Shown: positions 9,039 through 18,653 of the stretch, piece after piece
How the letters are laid out: every line of letters starts with the position of its first letter
Position numbering within the stretch: the first letter of the stretch is position 1
NCBI RefSeq assembly: GCF_016745505.1
Contig: NZ_JAERUC010000104.1
Coordinates: 1-64,000, forward strand
Length of the DNA: 64,000 nucleotides
Origin: Streptomyces silvae
GTDB taxonomy: Bacteria; Actinomycetota; Actinomycetes; Streptomycetales; Streptomycetaceae
Reading direction: 5' to 3'
Program-made: the position numbers and the translations under genes
Notes under the pieces: model-generated
What the model was told of the DNA's origin: nothing
What the model saw: the letters and a program-made list of their open reading frames with translations, nothing else
Databases searched by the model: none

Positions 9039-10481
9039 TCAGGCGCTCTCGTCGGCGAGTTCGCGGACCGCGTCCGCGAACGCCTCGCCCCGCTTGTTGT
9101 AGTTGACGAACATGTCCATCGAGGCACAGGCCGGGGCCAGCAGGACGGTGTCACCCGGACCCGCCAGCCGTGCCGCTTCACGGACCGCTGCGGACATCGC
9201 CCCAGTGTCGGTCCGGTCGAGGTCGACCACCGGTACCTCGGGGGCGTGTCGCGCCAGGGCTTCGCGGATCAGGGCCCGGTCGGCGCCCATCAGCACGACG
9301 CCCTTCAGCCGCTTCGCCGCCCCGGTCACCAGCTCGTCGAAGGTGGCGCCCTTGGCGAGGCCCCCGGCGATCCAGACGATCGGGTCGTAGGACGCGAGGG
9401 AGGCCTCGGCGGCGTGGGTGTTGGTGGCCTTGGAGTCGTCGATGTACGTGACGCCGGAGACGTCGGCGACGTGTTCGATGCGGTGGGCGTCGGGGCGGAA
9501 GGCCCGCAGCCCGTCGCGCACGGCCTTCGGGGGTACGCCGAAGGCGCGGGCCAGCGCCGCCGCGGCCAGGGCGTTGGCGATGTTGTGGGGGGCCGGCGGG
9601 TTGACGTCGCTCGTCTCGGCGAGCTCCTGGGCCTGCTTCTGCCGGTCGGCGACGAACGCCCGGTCGACGAGGATGCCGTCGACCACCCCGAGCTGCGAGG
9701 GGCCCGGGGTGCCGAGGGTGAAGCCGATGGCCCGGCAGCCCTCCTCGACGTCGGCCTCGCGTACGAGGTCCTCCGTCGCCGCGTCCTGCGCGTTGTAGAC
9801 GCAGGCGACGCGGTTGCCCTCGTAGATCCGGCCCTTGTCGGCGGCGTAACCGGCCATGGAGCCGTGCCAGTCGAGGTGGTCGGGGGCCAGGTTGAGCACG
9901 GCCCCGGAGTGGGCGCGCAGCGAGGGCGCCCAGTGGAGCTGGTAGCTGGAGAGCTCGACGGCGAGGACGTCGTACGTCTCGTCGCCGAGCACCGCGTCCA
10001 GCAGAGAGACCCCGATGTTGCCGACGGCGGCCGTGCGCAGGCCGGCCGCCTCGAGGATCGAGGCGAGCATCCGCACGGTCGTGGTCTTGCCGTTGGTGCC
10101 GGTGACCGCGAGCCAGGGTGCCGGTTCCCGGCCGTCCTGCCCCCTCAGCCGCCAGGCGAGTTCGACGTCGCCCCAGACGGGGACACCCGCCTCGGCGGCC
10201 GCCGTGAAGAGCGGCTTGCCGGGCTTCCAGCCGGGGGCCGTGACGACGAGCTCGGTGGACTCGGGCAGGGTGTCGCCGTCGCCGAGGCGCACGGTGATCC
10301 CGAGCGCCTCCAGCTCGGCGGCCTGGGCGCGGGAGCGCTCGTCGTCGCGGTCGTTGACGACGGTGACCAGCGCTCCCCGCTCGTGCAGGGCACGGGCGGC
10401 GGGGATCCCGCTGACGCCGAGACCGGCGACCGTGACGTGCTTGCCCTGCCAGTCCACGTTGCTCACTTCTTGGCTGCCCAT
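9039..10481 (-). CDS. murD: UDP-MurNAc-L-alanine--D-glutamate ligase MurD
   Basis: A 480-residue Mur ligase adding D-Glu to UDP-MurNAc-L-Ala in the cytoplasm. It has a Rossmann-like N-terminal GLGVSGIPAAR motif, the ATP P-loop TGTNGKTTT, the central-domain APDHLDWHGS motif and the C-terminal IDDSKATN motif. The start is uncertain. The ATG at 10481 overlaps mraY by 19 bases, while a GTG at 10466 would give a GTGA overlap with the mraY stop. Neither has a strong RBS, which points to translation coupled to mraY. Confidence 0.95.
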   Translation of the reverse strand: MGSQEVSNVDWQGKHVTVAGLGVSGIPAARALHERGALVTVVNDRDDERSRAQAAELEALGITVRLGDGDTLPESTELVVTAPGWKPGKPLFTAAAEAGVPVWGDVELAWRLRGQDGREPAPWLAVTGTNGKTTTVRMLASILEAAGLRTAAVGNIGVSLLDAVLGDETYDVLAVELSSYQLHWAPSLRAHSGAVLNLAPDHLDWHGSMAGYAADKGRIYEGNRVACVYNAQDAATEDLVREADVEEGCRAIGFTLGTPGPSQLGVVDGILVDRAFVADRQKQAQELAETSDVNPPAPHNIANALAAAALARAFGVPPKAVRDGLRAFRPDAHRIEHVADVSGVTYIDDSKATNTHAAEASLASYDPIVWIAGGLAKGATFDELVTGAAKRLKGVVLMGADRALIREALARHAPEVPVVDLDRTDTGAMSAAVREAARLAGPGDTVLLAPACASMDMFVNYNKRGEAFADAVRELADESA

Positions 10482-11533
10482 CCCGCGTAGAAGAGGCCGA
10501 GTCCGACGATCACGCACATGCCCTGGATGATCCAGAACCGGACCACGACAAGGACCTCGGACCACCCCTTGAGTTCGAAGTGGTGCTGGAGGGGCGCCAT
10601 ACGGAAGACCCGCTTGCCGGTCATCTTGAACGAGCCGACCTGGATGACCACGGACATGGTGATCATCACGAAGAGGCCGCCGAGGATGGCCATCAGGAAC
10701 TCGGTGCGCGAGCAGATCGCGAGACCCGCGAGCGCGCCGCCGAGGGCGAGCGAACCGGTGTCGCCCATGAAGATCTTCGCGGGCGAGGTGTTCCACCACA
10801 GGAAGCCGAAGCAGGCGCCCATGAGGGCGGAGGCGACGACCGCGAGGTCGAGCGGATCACGTACCTCGAAGCAGGCGCTGGGGTTGGTCAGCGTCTCCGC
10901 GTTGGCGCAGGACTCCTGGAACTGCCAGAGCCCGATGAAGGTGTAGGCGCCGAAGACCATCACCGAGGCGCCGGTGGCCAGGCCGTCCAGACCGTCCGTC
11001 AGGTTCACGCCGTTGGACATGGCGAGGATCATGAACAGCGCCCAGACGCAGAACAGCACCGGGCCGATCGACCAGCCGAAGTCCTCGACGAACGAGAGCC
11101 TGGTGGAGGCCGGGGTGTTGCCGTGGATGTCGGCGAACTGGAGCGAGAGCACCGCGAAGGCGATGCCGACGATCAGCTGGCCGGCCATCTTCGCCTTGGC
11201 GCGCAGCCCGAGGGAGCGCTGCTTGACGATCTTGATGTAGTCGTCGAGGAAGCCGACGAGGCCCATCCCGGCCATCAGGAACAGGACGAGGACGCCGGAG
11301 AAGCGCATGTCCTCGCCGGTGATCACCTTCGCCAGGATGTACGCGATGATCGTCGCCAGGATGAAGGCGATCCCACCCATGGTGGGAGTGCCCTTCTTGC
11401 TGCCGTGGGTACGCGGGCCGTCGTCCCGGATGAACTGCCCGTAGCCCTTGCGGGCCAGAAGTTTGATCAGAAGCGGGGTACCGACCAGGGTCAGGAAGAG
11501 CCCTATGGCCCCCGCGAAGAGGATCTGCCTCAT
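10463..11533 (-). CDS. mraY: Phospho-MurNAc-pentapeptide transferase MraY (MurX)
   Basis: A 356-residue polytopic enzyme that transfers phospho-MurNAc-pentapeptide to undecaprenyl phosphate, making lipid I. Ten or so membrane segments are visible. Catalytic motifs include GLVGFLDDYIK (Asp pair), NGVNLTDGLDGLA and the cytoplasmic QHHFELKGW. It starts with ATG in an ATGA overlap with the murF stop. Confidence 0.97.
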   Translation of the reverse strand: MRQILFAGAIGLFLTLVGTPLLIKLLARKGYGQFIRDDGPRTHGSKKGTPTMGGIAFILATIIAYILAKVITGEDMRFSGVLVLFLMAGMGLVGFLDDYIKIVKQRSLGLRAKAKMAGQLIVGIAFAVLSLQFADIHGNTPASTRLSFVEDFGWSIGPVLFCVWALFMILAMSNGVNLTDGLDGLATGASVMVFGAYTFIGLWQFQESCANAETLTNPSACFEVRDPLDLAVVASALMGACFGFLWWNTSPAKIFMGDTGSLALGGALAGLAICSRTEFLMAILGGLFVMITMSVVIQVGSFKMTGKRVFRMAPLQHHFELKGWSEVLVVVRFWIIQGMCVIVGLGLFYAGWAAKK

Positions 11534-12948
11534 CGGACGGCGACCTCGCCCTCGGTCGTCTCCAGCAGTGCCATGGCGACCTTCTCCAGGCCGACCGACC
11601 GGGACGCCTTCACCAGCACGACGTCTCCCGGGCGCAGTTCACTGCGCAACAGGTCGACGGCCGCCTGTGCGTCGGACACGTGCACCGACTCCTCACCCCA
11701 CGAACCCTCGTTATATGCGCCCAGTTGCAGCCAGGAGGCTTCTCTTCCTCCGACAGCGACGAGCTTGCTGACGTTGAGCCGGACGGCGAGCCGTCCGACC
11801 GCGTCGTGCTCGGCGAGCGACGCGTCACCGAGCTCGGCCATCTGACCGAGCACCGCCCACGTGCGCCCCCCGTCTGCCCGTCGGGCCTTGCCCATGGCGG
11901 CCAGCGCACGGAGTGCGGCCTTCATGGATTCGGGGTTCGCGTTGTAGGCGTCATTGACGACCGTCACACCGTCCGGACGCTCGGTGACCTCCATGCGCCA
12001 GCGGGAGAGGGTGCCCGCCCCGGAGAGCGCATCGGCGATCTCGGTCACGGACATGCCCAACTCATGGGCGACGGCGGCCGCGGCGAGCGCGTTCGACACG
12101 TGGTGCTCACCGTACAGGCGCAAGGTCACGTCGCTGCACCCGGTGGGTGTGTGGAGCTCGAAAGCGGGGCGGCCGTCGTCGGTGAGCCGCACGTTCTCTC
12201 CCCGTACGTCCGCATCCGGGCCCTCCCCGAAGAGGAGCACCCGGGCTTTTGTGCGGGACGCCATGGCCCGCACGAGCGGGTCGTCGGCGTTGAGGATCGC
12301 GGCGCCGTCCTCCGGGAGGACCTCGACGAGCTCGCCCTTGGCCTGGGCGATGGCCTCGCGGCTGCCGAACTCCCCGAGGTGGGCGCTGCCCACGTTGAGG
12401 ACCAGGCCGATCCGAGGAGGCGTCAGGTCGGCGAGGTAGTGGATGTGGCCGATTCCGCGCGCACCCATCTCCAGCACGAGATGGCGGGTTTCCGCCGTGG
12501 CGCGGAGCGCGGTGAGCGGCAGACCGATCTCGTTGTTGAGGGAGCCGGGTGTCCAGACCGTGGGCGCCTTGCGTTCCAGGATCTGGGCGATCAGGTCCTT
12601 CGTGGACGTCTTGCCCGCCGAGCCGGTCAGCGCGACGACGGTGGTGCCGAGGCGTTCCACGGCGGCGCGGGCGAGGGCGCCGAGCGCGGCCACGACGTCG
12701 TCGACCACGATCGCGGGCACACCGACGGGGCGGGCGGCGAGCACGGCCACCGCGCCGGCCTCGACGGCGAGCTGCGCGTAGTCGTGGCCGTCGACGCGCT
12801 CGCCCGCGAACGCGGCGAACAGGGAGCCCTGCCGCACCTCCCGGGAGTCGATGACGACGGGCCCGGTGACGACGGCGGACGGGTCCGGTACGTCGTGCGG
12901 CTGCCCGCCGACGATTCCGGCGATCTCGGCGAGGGAAAGGGCGATCAC
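11530..12948 (-). CDS. murF: UDP-MurNAc-tripeptide--D-Ala-D-Ala ligase MurF
   Basis: A 472-residue Mur ligase that adds D-Ala-D-Ala to the precursor tripeptide. It shows the P-loop TGSAGKTSTKD, the NNEIGLPLTAL segment, NVGSAHLGEFGS and the VVNDAYNANPESM motif. A GTG at 12948 is chosen (VIALSLAEIAG) because AGGGA lies 9 bases upstream and related proteins begin there. Another in-frame ATG or GTG sits nine codons upstream, inside murE. The murE stop is 4 bases before this start. Confidence 0.95.
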   Translation of the reverse strand: MIALSLAEIAGIVGGQPHDVPDPSAVVTGPVVIDSREVRQGSLFAAFAGERVDGHDYAQLAVEAGAVAVLAARPVGVPAIVVDDVVAALGALARAAVERLGTTVVALTGSAGKTSTKDLIAQILERKAPTVWTPGSLNNEIGLPLTALRATAETRHLVLEMGARGIGHIHYLADLTPPRIGLVLNVGSAHLGEFGSREAIAQAKGELVEVLPEDGAAILNADDPLVRAMASRTKARVLLFGEGPDADVRGENVRLTDDGRPAFELHTPTGCSDVTLRLYGEHHVSNALAAAAVAHELGMSVTEIADALSGAGTLSRWRMEVTERPDGVTVVNDAYNANPESMKAALRALAAMGKARRADGGRTWAVLGQMAELGDASLAEHDAVGRLAVRLNVSKLVAVGGREASWLQLGAYNEGSWGEESVHVSDAQAAVDLLRSELRPGDVVLVKASRSVGLEKVAMALLETTEGEVAVR

Positions 12949-12952
12949 TTGG

Positions 12953-14683
12953 TCATCCCTGACTGTTGTTCTCATGGGTGTCTACGCGGGCCTCGGGGGC
13001 CTGCGCGGTGCTCGTGCGTCCCAGGGAGCGTTCGATGGCCTCGCGCAGGACCTTCCGGTCGTCGAAGGGGCGTACCACTCCGTGGATGTCCTGACCCTGC
13101 TCGTGACCCTTTCCGGCCACCAGTACGGTGTCACCGGGCTCGGCGCGGGCGACCGCGGCGGCGATGGCCGCGGCGCGGTCGGCCTCCACGAGCACGTCGC
13201 CGCGCTCGTGGACGGGGACCTCGGCGGCGCCGGAGAGCATCGCGGCGAGGATCGCGAGGGGGTCCTCGGAGCGGGGGTTGTCGGAGGTCAGTACGGCGGT
13301 GTCGGCGAGCCGTGCCGCGGCGGCGCCCATCGGGCCGCGCTTCGTCGTGTCGCGGTCGCCGCCGCAGCCGAGCACGATGTGCACCCGGCCCTCGGTGACC
13401 TTCTGCAGGGAGCGCAGGACGGATTCGACGGCGTCGGTCTTGTGCGCGTAGTCGACGACCGCGAGGTACGGCTGTCCGGCGTCGACGCGTTCCAGCCGGC
13501 CGGGCACGCCCGGGACGTCCGCGATGCCGTCGGCGGCGGTCTGCGGGTCGACGCCCGCGACGGCCAGGGTGACGATCGCGGCCAGGGTGTTGGCCACGTT
13601 GAACGGGCCGGGCAGCGGGGCCCTGGCGGTGACGCGCTCGTCCTTGGGGCCGATCACGGTGAAGGTGCTGTCCCGGGGGCCGACCTCCACGTCCTCGGCC
13701 CGCCAGTCGGCGTCCGGGTGGCCCTCGGCGGAGAAGGTGACGACCGGGACGGACGCCTCCTTCACGAGCCTGCGGCCGTACTCGTCGTCGAAGTTGAGGA
13801 CCCCGAGCTTGCTGCGCTGCGGGGTGAACAGCTGCGCCTTGGCCTGGAAGTAGTCCTCCATGCCGGAGTGGAACTCCATGTGCTCCGGGCTGAGGTTGTT
13901 GAAGACGGCGACGTCGAAGACGCAGCCGTCGACCCGGCCGAGCACCAGGGCGTGGCTGGAGACCTCCATGGCGACGGCCTCGACCCCGCGTTCGCGCATG
14001 ACGGCGAACAGGGCCTGGAGGTCGGTGGCTTCGGGGGTGGTGCGCTCCGACTTGATGCGCTCGTCACCGATCCGCATCTCGACGGTGCCGATCAGTCCGG
14101 TGCTGCGTCCGGCACCGCGCAGGCCGCCCTCGACGAGGTAGGCCGTGGTGGTCTTGCCGGACGTTCCGGTGATGCCGATCTGGAGGAGGCCGACGCCCGG
14201 CCGTCCGTAGATCTCGGCCGCGATGTCGCCCATACGGCCGCGCGGGTCGTCGGTGACGAGGACCGGCAGGCCGGTGGCGGCGGCGCGCTCGGCGCCCGCC
14301 GGGTCGGTGAGGATCGCGGCGGCGCCGAGACCCTCGGCCTGGGCGGAGAAGTCGGCGCCGTGGAAACGGGCACCGGGCAGGGCCGCGTAGACGTCCCCGG
14401 GGCGCACGGCCCGGGAGTCGTGGGTGATTCCGGTGACCTCACCGGAATCCTGCGGTCCGGCACCGAGCCGGGCGGCCAGCTCTCCGATGGACGTCGGCCG
14501 GATCCGGTCCGGTCGGGGCGCTCCCGGGTAGGTCACAGGCGCGTCCTTCTGAGTGGTTTGGCACTGATCAGCGTGGGGCACGGCGGTGAGCGTACCGGGC
14601 GGACCCGGCCTCTCGCGAAGTGAGGGGCCGGGGTCGCGGTACTTCTCGTTCCGGTTCCCGGGATCAGGGGTGATGGTCGTCAC
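12953..14683 (-). CDS. murE: UDP-MurNAc-tripeptide synthetase MurE (diaminopimelate-adding)
   Basis: A 576-residue Mur ligase adding diaminopimelate (LL-DAP in Streptomyces) to UDP-MurNAc-L-Ala-D-Glu. The ATP loop GTSGKTTTAYL, the NNLSPEHMEFH motif, and the DNPRSEDP motif of DAP-specific MurE are present. The start is ambiguous. The GTG at 14683 has GGGGGA about 8 bases upstream and lies 16 bases after ftsI. An internal GTG at 14536 (VTYPG), with GAAGGA upstream, would drop a poorly conserved 49-residue leader. Both may be used. Confidence 0.95.
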   Translation of the reverse strand: MTTITPDPGNRNEKYRDPGPSLRERPGPPGTLTAVPHADQCQTTQKDAPVTYPGAPRPDRIRPTSIGELAARLGAGPQDSGEVTGITHDSRAVRPGDVYAALPGARFHGADFSAQAEGLGAAAILTDPAGAERAAATGLPVLVTDDPRGRMGDIAAEIYGRPGVGLLQIGITGTSGKTTTAYLVEGGLRGAGRSTGLIGTVEMRIGDERIKSERTTPEATDLQALFAVMRERGVEAVAMEVSSHALVLGRVDGCVFDVAVFNNLSPEHMEFHSGMEDYFQAKAQLFTPQRSKLGVLNFDDEYGRRLVKEASVPVVTFSAEGHPDADWRAEDVEVGPRDSTFTVIGPKDERVTARAPLPGPFNVANTLAAIVTLAVAGVDPQTAADGIADVPGVPGRLERVDAGQPYLAVVDYAHKTDAVESVLRSLQKVTEGRVHIVLGCGGDRDTTKRGPMGAAAARLADTAVLTSDNPRSEDPLAILAAMLSGAAEVPVHERGDVLVEADRAAAIAAAVARAEPGDTVLVAGKGHEQGQDIHGVVRPFDDRKVLREAIERSLGRTSTAQAPEARVDTHENNSQG

Positions 14684-14699
14684 TGAGGGTTCCCCCGAG

Positions 14700-16691
14700 T
14701 TACTCGCCGGGCTTGAAGGACACCGGCAGCCGGGCTGGATCGCTGCCGGAGGGAGGGGTCTGGAGGGTCTTCAGGGCGAACTCCATGACCTTCTTGTAGA
14801 TCGGCCCGCAGATCTGGCCGCCGAAGTAGCTGCCCTTGGTGGGGTTCTGGATGGCGCAGTAGACGGTGACCTGCGGATCGTCCGCGGGGGCGAACCCCGC
14901 GAAGGACGCGGTGTAGCCCTTGTAGATGCCGCGTACGGGATCGACCCGGTTGGCCGTGCCCGTCTTGCCCGCGACGCGGTAGCCCTGGATGTGGGCCTTG
15001 GTCCCGGTGCCCTCCCGGTCGTCGACCACGGACTCCAGCATCTTCGCCAGGGTCCCGGCGGTCTTCTCGCTGACCACCCGGGTGCGTTCGGGGGCCTCGG
15101 AGGCGGTGTAGCGGCCGTCGGCGCCCTTGGTGCCGCGGACGAGGCTCGGCTCGATCCTGACGCCGCCGTTGGCGATGGTCGAGTAGACCGACGCCGCCTG
15201 CATGGCGTTGAGCGAGAGGCCCTGGCCGAAGGGGATCGTGTACTGCTGCGAGGTCGACCAGTCCTGGGGCTTGGCGAGGATGCCGGGCGACTCGCCCGGG
15301 TAGTCGAGCCCCGTGGTACTGCCGATGCCGAACTTGCGCAGGTAGGAGTGGAGGACCTTGTTGGCCTCGGCCTGGGTCTTGCCCAGCTGTCCGGTGGCCA
15401 GGATGGTGCCGATGTTGCTCGACTTGGCGAGTACGCCGTTGAGCGTGAGGTACCAGGTGGGGTGGTCGATGTCGTCCCGGAAGAGCCGGTCGCCCCGGTG
15501 CAGCCGGTTGGGGACCGTGACGTGCGTCCCGGGCGTGGCCGCTCCCTCCTCCAGCACTGCGGCCATGGACATGACCTTGCTGGTGGAGCCGGGCTCGTAC
15601 ACGTCCTGGAGGGCCGCGTTGCCCAGGCCCGCCGCATTGCTCCGGGCGAGGTCGTTCGGGTCGTAGCCGGGGGCGTTGGCCATGGCGAGCACCTCGCCGG
15701 TCCGGGTGTTCTGGACGATGACGTAGCCGCGGTCGGCCTGGGACTTCTCGACCTGGTCGGCGATGGCGCGCTGCGCCGCCCACTGGATGTCGCGGTCGAT
15801 CGTCAGCTCGACGTCGGCGCCGGCGACGGCCGGGATCTCCGTGGAGCCGGCGGTCGGCACGGGACGGCCGCCCGCCTGGGCGTAGCGGATCTTGCCGTCC
15901 TCGCCCTGGAGCTGCTTGTTCAGCTGTGCTTCCAGCCCGCCGCCGCCCTTGCCCTCGGCGTTGACGAATCCCAGTATCCCGGCGGCGAGGTCGCCGTTGG
16001 GGTACACGCGCCTGGTGGTGGGCTCCTGGAGGACCCCGGCCAGCACGTCGGCTCCGGGGCCGCCCTTCGCCTTGTCCTCGGCCGCCTTCTCCGCGAAGAC
16101 GGACTTGAGGTCCTTGATCTGCTTCCAGACCTGCGGGGTCTGCCGGCGGGCCAGCACGGTGTAGCGGCTCTTCGGGGTGGAGAGCTTCTTCGCCAGTTCC
16201 GCCTCGTCCTTGCCGAGGATCGGGGCGAGGAGGGCGGCCGCCTGCTGCGGCGCGTCCGGGGCCTTGCTGTCCTCGGGCGTGAACAGCTTCGGGTCGGCCG
16301 TGATGTCGTGCGCGTCGACGCTGGTGGCGAGGGCGATGCCGCTGCGGTCGGTGATCTCGCCGCGTTCGGCGGCGATCGTGTACTCCAGGTAGCGGTTCTT
16401 CTCGGCCTTGGCGGCGTACGTACTCGCGTCGACCGCCTGCACCTGGAGGAGCCGGATGACGAACGCCAGCATGACGAGGGTCAGGCAGAGGCTGATCAGG
16501 CGCAGCCGCGGGCGCGGGCTGCCCAGCCGGATGGACCGCGAGGAGCCGCCCCGTCGCTTCCTGGCCACCGGACGCCCCGGACGCCGGGGGTCGGGGCGGG
16601 CCGCGGGCCGGGGGCGTCCCGAGCCGCCGGCCGCGTTGCGGGAGCGCGCGGGGCCGGGTACTCGGCGGCGCGGCGGTTCCTTGGACGGCAC
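14700..16691 (-). CDS. ftsI: Septal transpeptidase FtsI (PBP3, class B PBP)
   Basis: A 663-residue class B penicillin-binding protein that cross-links septal peptidoglycan. An Arg/Pro-rich cytoplasmic tail of about 65 residues precedes one membrane anchor (LISLCLTLVMLAFVIRLLQV), a pedestal domain, and the transpeptidase domain. The three catalytic motifs are intact: STSK (Ser nucleophile, in EPGSTSK), SSN and KTGT. It starts with GTG at 16691, with AGGTGA close upstream and 4 bases after the ftsL stop. Confidence 0.97.
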   Translation of the reverse strand: MPSKEPPRRRVPGPARSRNAAGGSGRPRPAARPDPRRPGRPVARKRRGGSSRSIRLGSPRPRLRLISLCLTLVMLAFVIRLLQVQAVDASTYAAKAEKNRYLEYTIAAERGEITDRSGIALATSVDAHDITADPKLFTPEDSKAPDAPQQAAALLAPILGKDEAELAKKLSTPKSRYTVLARRQTPQVWKQIKDLKSVFAEKAAEDKAKGGPGADVLAGVLQEPTTRRVYPNGDLAAGILGFVNAEGKGGGGLEAQLNKQLQGEDGKIRYAQAGGRPVPTAGSTEIPAVAGADVELTIDRDIQWAAQRAIADQVEKSQADRGYVIVQNTRTGEVLAMANAPGYDPNDLARSNAAGLGNAALQDVYEPGSTSKVMSMAAVLEEGAATPGTHVTVPNRLHRGDRLFRDDIDHPTWYLTLNGVLAKSSNIGTILATGQLGKTQAEANKVLHSYLRKFGIGSTTGLDYPGESPGILAKPQDWSTSQQYTIPFGQGLSLNAMQAASVYSTIANGGVRIEPSLVRGTKGADGRYTASEAPERTRVVSEKTAGTLAKMLESVVDDREGTGTKAHIQGYRVAGKTGTANRVDPVRGIYKGYTASFAGFAPADDPQVTVYCAIQNPTKGSYFGGQICGPIYKKVMEFALKTLQTPPSGSDPARLPVSFKPGE

Positions 16692-16695
16692 TGCG

Positions 16696-17229
16696 TCACC
16701 TGCCGGAGCTCGTCGGGGTCGGGGTGGTCGGGGCCGGAGCGGCGGGCGCCGTCGACGGGGTCGCGGGGGACGGTGAGGGCGACGGCGGCACGGAACCGGA
16801 AGGGGAGGCGGAACCGGCCGCGCTCGCCTCCGGTTCGGGCGGGGCGGCGGGGGAAGGCTGCGCGGTGGCCCGCTCGGGCACTCCTCGGACCTTCCCGTCC
16901 GGGTCGAGGAAGGCGGGGCTGCCGCCGGGCACCATGCCGAGCTCCCTGGCGCGGCGTTCCAGCGCGTCGGGTTCGGAGTAGTTGTCGACGTCCCGCTGGA
17001 GGGCCTGCTGCTCGTCGGTGAGCTCGGTGGTCTCCCGCTTCAGCTTGCTCAGCCTGAACGATCCTTCATTGAGCGCCGAGTTCAGCAGGAGGAGCGAAAT
17101 CAGGCCACCCGCGAGCAGCAGCACGACCAGCAGGACGAAGGGGGTGCGGGCCGCGGTGCTCGGCCCCGACGGCATCAGCCGGGCGAGCCGGCCGGCCCGC
17201 CCCTTCATCTGCTCGGCCGTCCCGGTCAC
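16696..17229 (-). CDS. ftsL: FtsL/DivIC-type septum formation initiator
   Basis: A 177-residue bitopic protein of the FtsBLQ/FtsWI activation system. A membrane segment (FVLLVVLLLAGGLISLLLL) lies at about residues 31-49. A coiled coil follows (SFRLSKLKRETTELTDEQQAL), then the ELGMVP motif that interacts with partner subunits, and a long Pro/Ser/Thr/Ala-rich tail. It starts with GTG at 17229. Position between rsmH and ftsI is the usual place for ftsL. Confidence 0.92.
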   Translation of the reverse strand: MTGTAEQMKGRAGRLARLMPSGPSTAARTPFVLLVVLLLAGGLISLLLLNSALNEGSFRLSKLKRETTELTDEQQALQRDVDNYSEPDALERRARELGMVPGGSPAFLDPDGKVRGVPERATAQPSPAAPPEPEASAAGSASPSGSVPPSPSPSPATPSTAPAAPAPTTPTPTSSGR

Positions 17230-17278
17230 CGCGGAGCCACCGTCCCCGTCCGCTTCCGGGCGGCCCGGGTGGGCGCGC

Positions 17279-18244
17279 TCATCGCTCCTCCTCGCGGATC
17301 CGCTGGGCGCCGCGCAGCCTGGCGGGGGCGGCCCGCCGGTTCTCGGCGACCTCTTCCTCGGTGGGCAGTTCGGCGCCGCGGGTGAGCAGTTTCAGCCGGG
17401 GCTGGTAGCGCTCGGGGACGACGGGCAGTCCGGGCGGCGCCGTGTTGGCGGCACCGGCCGCGAAGACCTGCTTGACGAGGCGGTCCTCCAGCGAGTGGTA
17501 CGAGAGGACGGCGATCCGGCCGCCGACGGCGAGGGTCCCCACCGCCGCCGGGATCGCCCGCTCCAGGACGGTGAGTTCGCCGTTCACCTCGATGCGCAGG
17601 GCCTGGAAGGTGCGCTTGGCCGGATTGCCGCCGGTGCGCTTGGCGGCCTGCGGCAGGGAGTCACGGATCAGCTCGACCAGGCGGGCGCTGTTGCTGAAGG
17701 GTTCCTTCTCGCGTTCGCGCACGACGGCCGAGACGATGCGCTTGGCCTGCTTCTCCTCGCCGTACGCGCGCAGGATCCGCACCAGGTCGCCCGGCGGGTA
17801 GGTGTTGAGCACCTCGGCCGCGCCGATGCCGGTGCTCTGGTCCATGCGCATGTCGAGCGGCGCGTCCTGGGCGTACGCGAAGCCGCGGTCCGCCTCGTCC
17901 AGCTGCATGGAGGAGACACCGAGGTCGAAGAGCACTCCCTGGACCTTGGGGATCCCCAGCCGGTAGAGGACCTCGGGGAGTTCGTCGTAGACGGCGTGCA
18001 CCAGCGTGGCGCGGTCGCCGTACGGCGCGAGGCGCTCGCCGGAGAGCCTCAGCGCCTCCTTGTCACGGTCCAGGGCGACCAGCCGGGCCTCGGGGAAGGC
18101 TTCGAGCAGGGCCTCGCTGTGCCCGCCGAGCCCGAGGGTGCAGTCGACGACGACAGGGGGCTGCGGTCCCGTCGCCTCCAGAGCCGGGGCCAACAGGTCC
18201 AGGCATCGCTGGAGCATCACCGGGACGTGTCGGGTCTGGCTCAA
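17279..18244 (-). CDS. rsmH: 16S rRNA (cytosine(1402)-N4)-methyltransferase RsmH
   Basis: A 321-residue SAM-dependent methyltransferase acting on C1402 of 16S rRNA. Motif [15 protein letters not shown], the [17 protein letters not shown] block and the C-terminal [12 protein letters not shown] motif are diagnostic. The start codon is TTG at 18244 with AGAGGG about 8 bases upstream; SQTRHVPVM is the family N-terminus and no ATG or GTG is better placed. It is the first gene of the dcw cluster here. Confidence 0.95.
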   Translation of the reverse strand: MSQTRHVPVMLQRCLDLLAPALEATGPQPPVVVDCTLGLGGHSEALLEAFPEARLVALDRDKEALRLSGERLAPYGDRATLVHAVYDELPEVLYRLGIPKVQGVLFDLGVSSMQLDEADRGFAYAQDAPLDMRMDQSTGIGAAEVLNTYPPGDLVRILRAYGEEKQAKRIVSAVVREREKEPFSNSARLVELIRDSLPQAAKRTGGNPAKRTFQALRIEVNGELTVLERAIPAAVGTLAVGGRIAVLSYHSLEDRLVKQVFAAGAANTAPPGLPVVPERYQPRLKLLTRGAELPTEEEVAENRRAAPARLRGAQRIREEER

Positions 18245-18653
18245 AGCGCCCTCTCAGGCTCTGCCCCGTGTGGCGGTACATACGGTCTGGTCCCCGCCCG
18301 CCCGGAAGGGGAGGTCGGCCGGCGCCGGGGAAGGAGGCGTCGGCCGGCCGTCGAGCGGGAGAGGGCCGGGCCGCACGTACGCCGCACATCACGGGGAACT
18401 CGAAACATGTAAAAATATGCGGAACGCGCAGGCGTGTCGGTAACTTCGCGTCACTTTAGTCCACCCTGCCATTCGATCCATTCCCGATCAACGAACCGCG
18501 CAGCGCGTCGGACCGCCGCGGCGGCAGGGGAACCTCACCCGGTCGGACGCCTGGCCGTGAGGCTTGTGGGTTACCTCACAACAAGCCACGTTGACGTTCT
18601 TTGTCCCCTTCCACAGCACGCCAGGAGCGGTCACGAACGCTAACGTCATACCT
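18245..18653. other. Divergent intergenic region rsmH / carbonic anhydrase
   Basis: About 409 bases without a convincing gene. It includes an unusually AT-rich pocket near 18409-18420 and interleaved inverted repeats (GTGAGG 18557-18562 with CCTCAC 18574-18579; GGCTTGT 18561-18567 with ACAAGCC 18581-18587). It should hold the rsmH/dcw promoter on the minus strand, but no consensus pair could be fixed. No mraZ homologue is encoded. Confidence 0.6.
18641..18646 (+). promoter_or_regulatory. Candidate -10 for leaderless carbonic anhydrase mRNA
   Basis: TAACGT lies exactly 7 bases before the ATG at 18654, so transcription would begin at or beside the start codon. No RBS is found at normal spacing; the only AGGAG is more than 20 bases upstream. 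Confidence 0.45.

Noticed and set aside
14586..17021. An 811-codon plus-strand open frame opposite ftsI and ftsL
   Set aside because: No RBS or motif; it mirrors the ftsI coding strand.
18372..18460. A small gene such as mraZ upstream of rsmH
   Set aside because: No frame in the region has MraZ-like sequence or a supported RBS.
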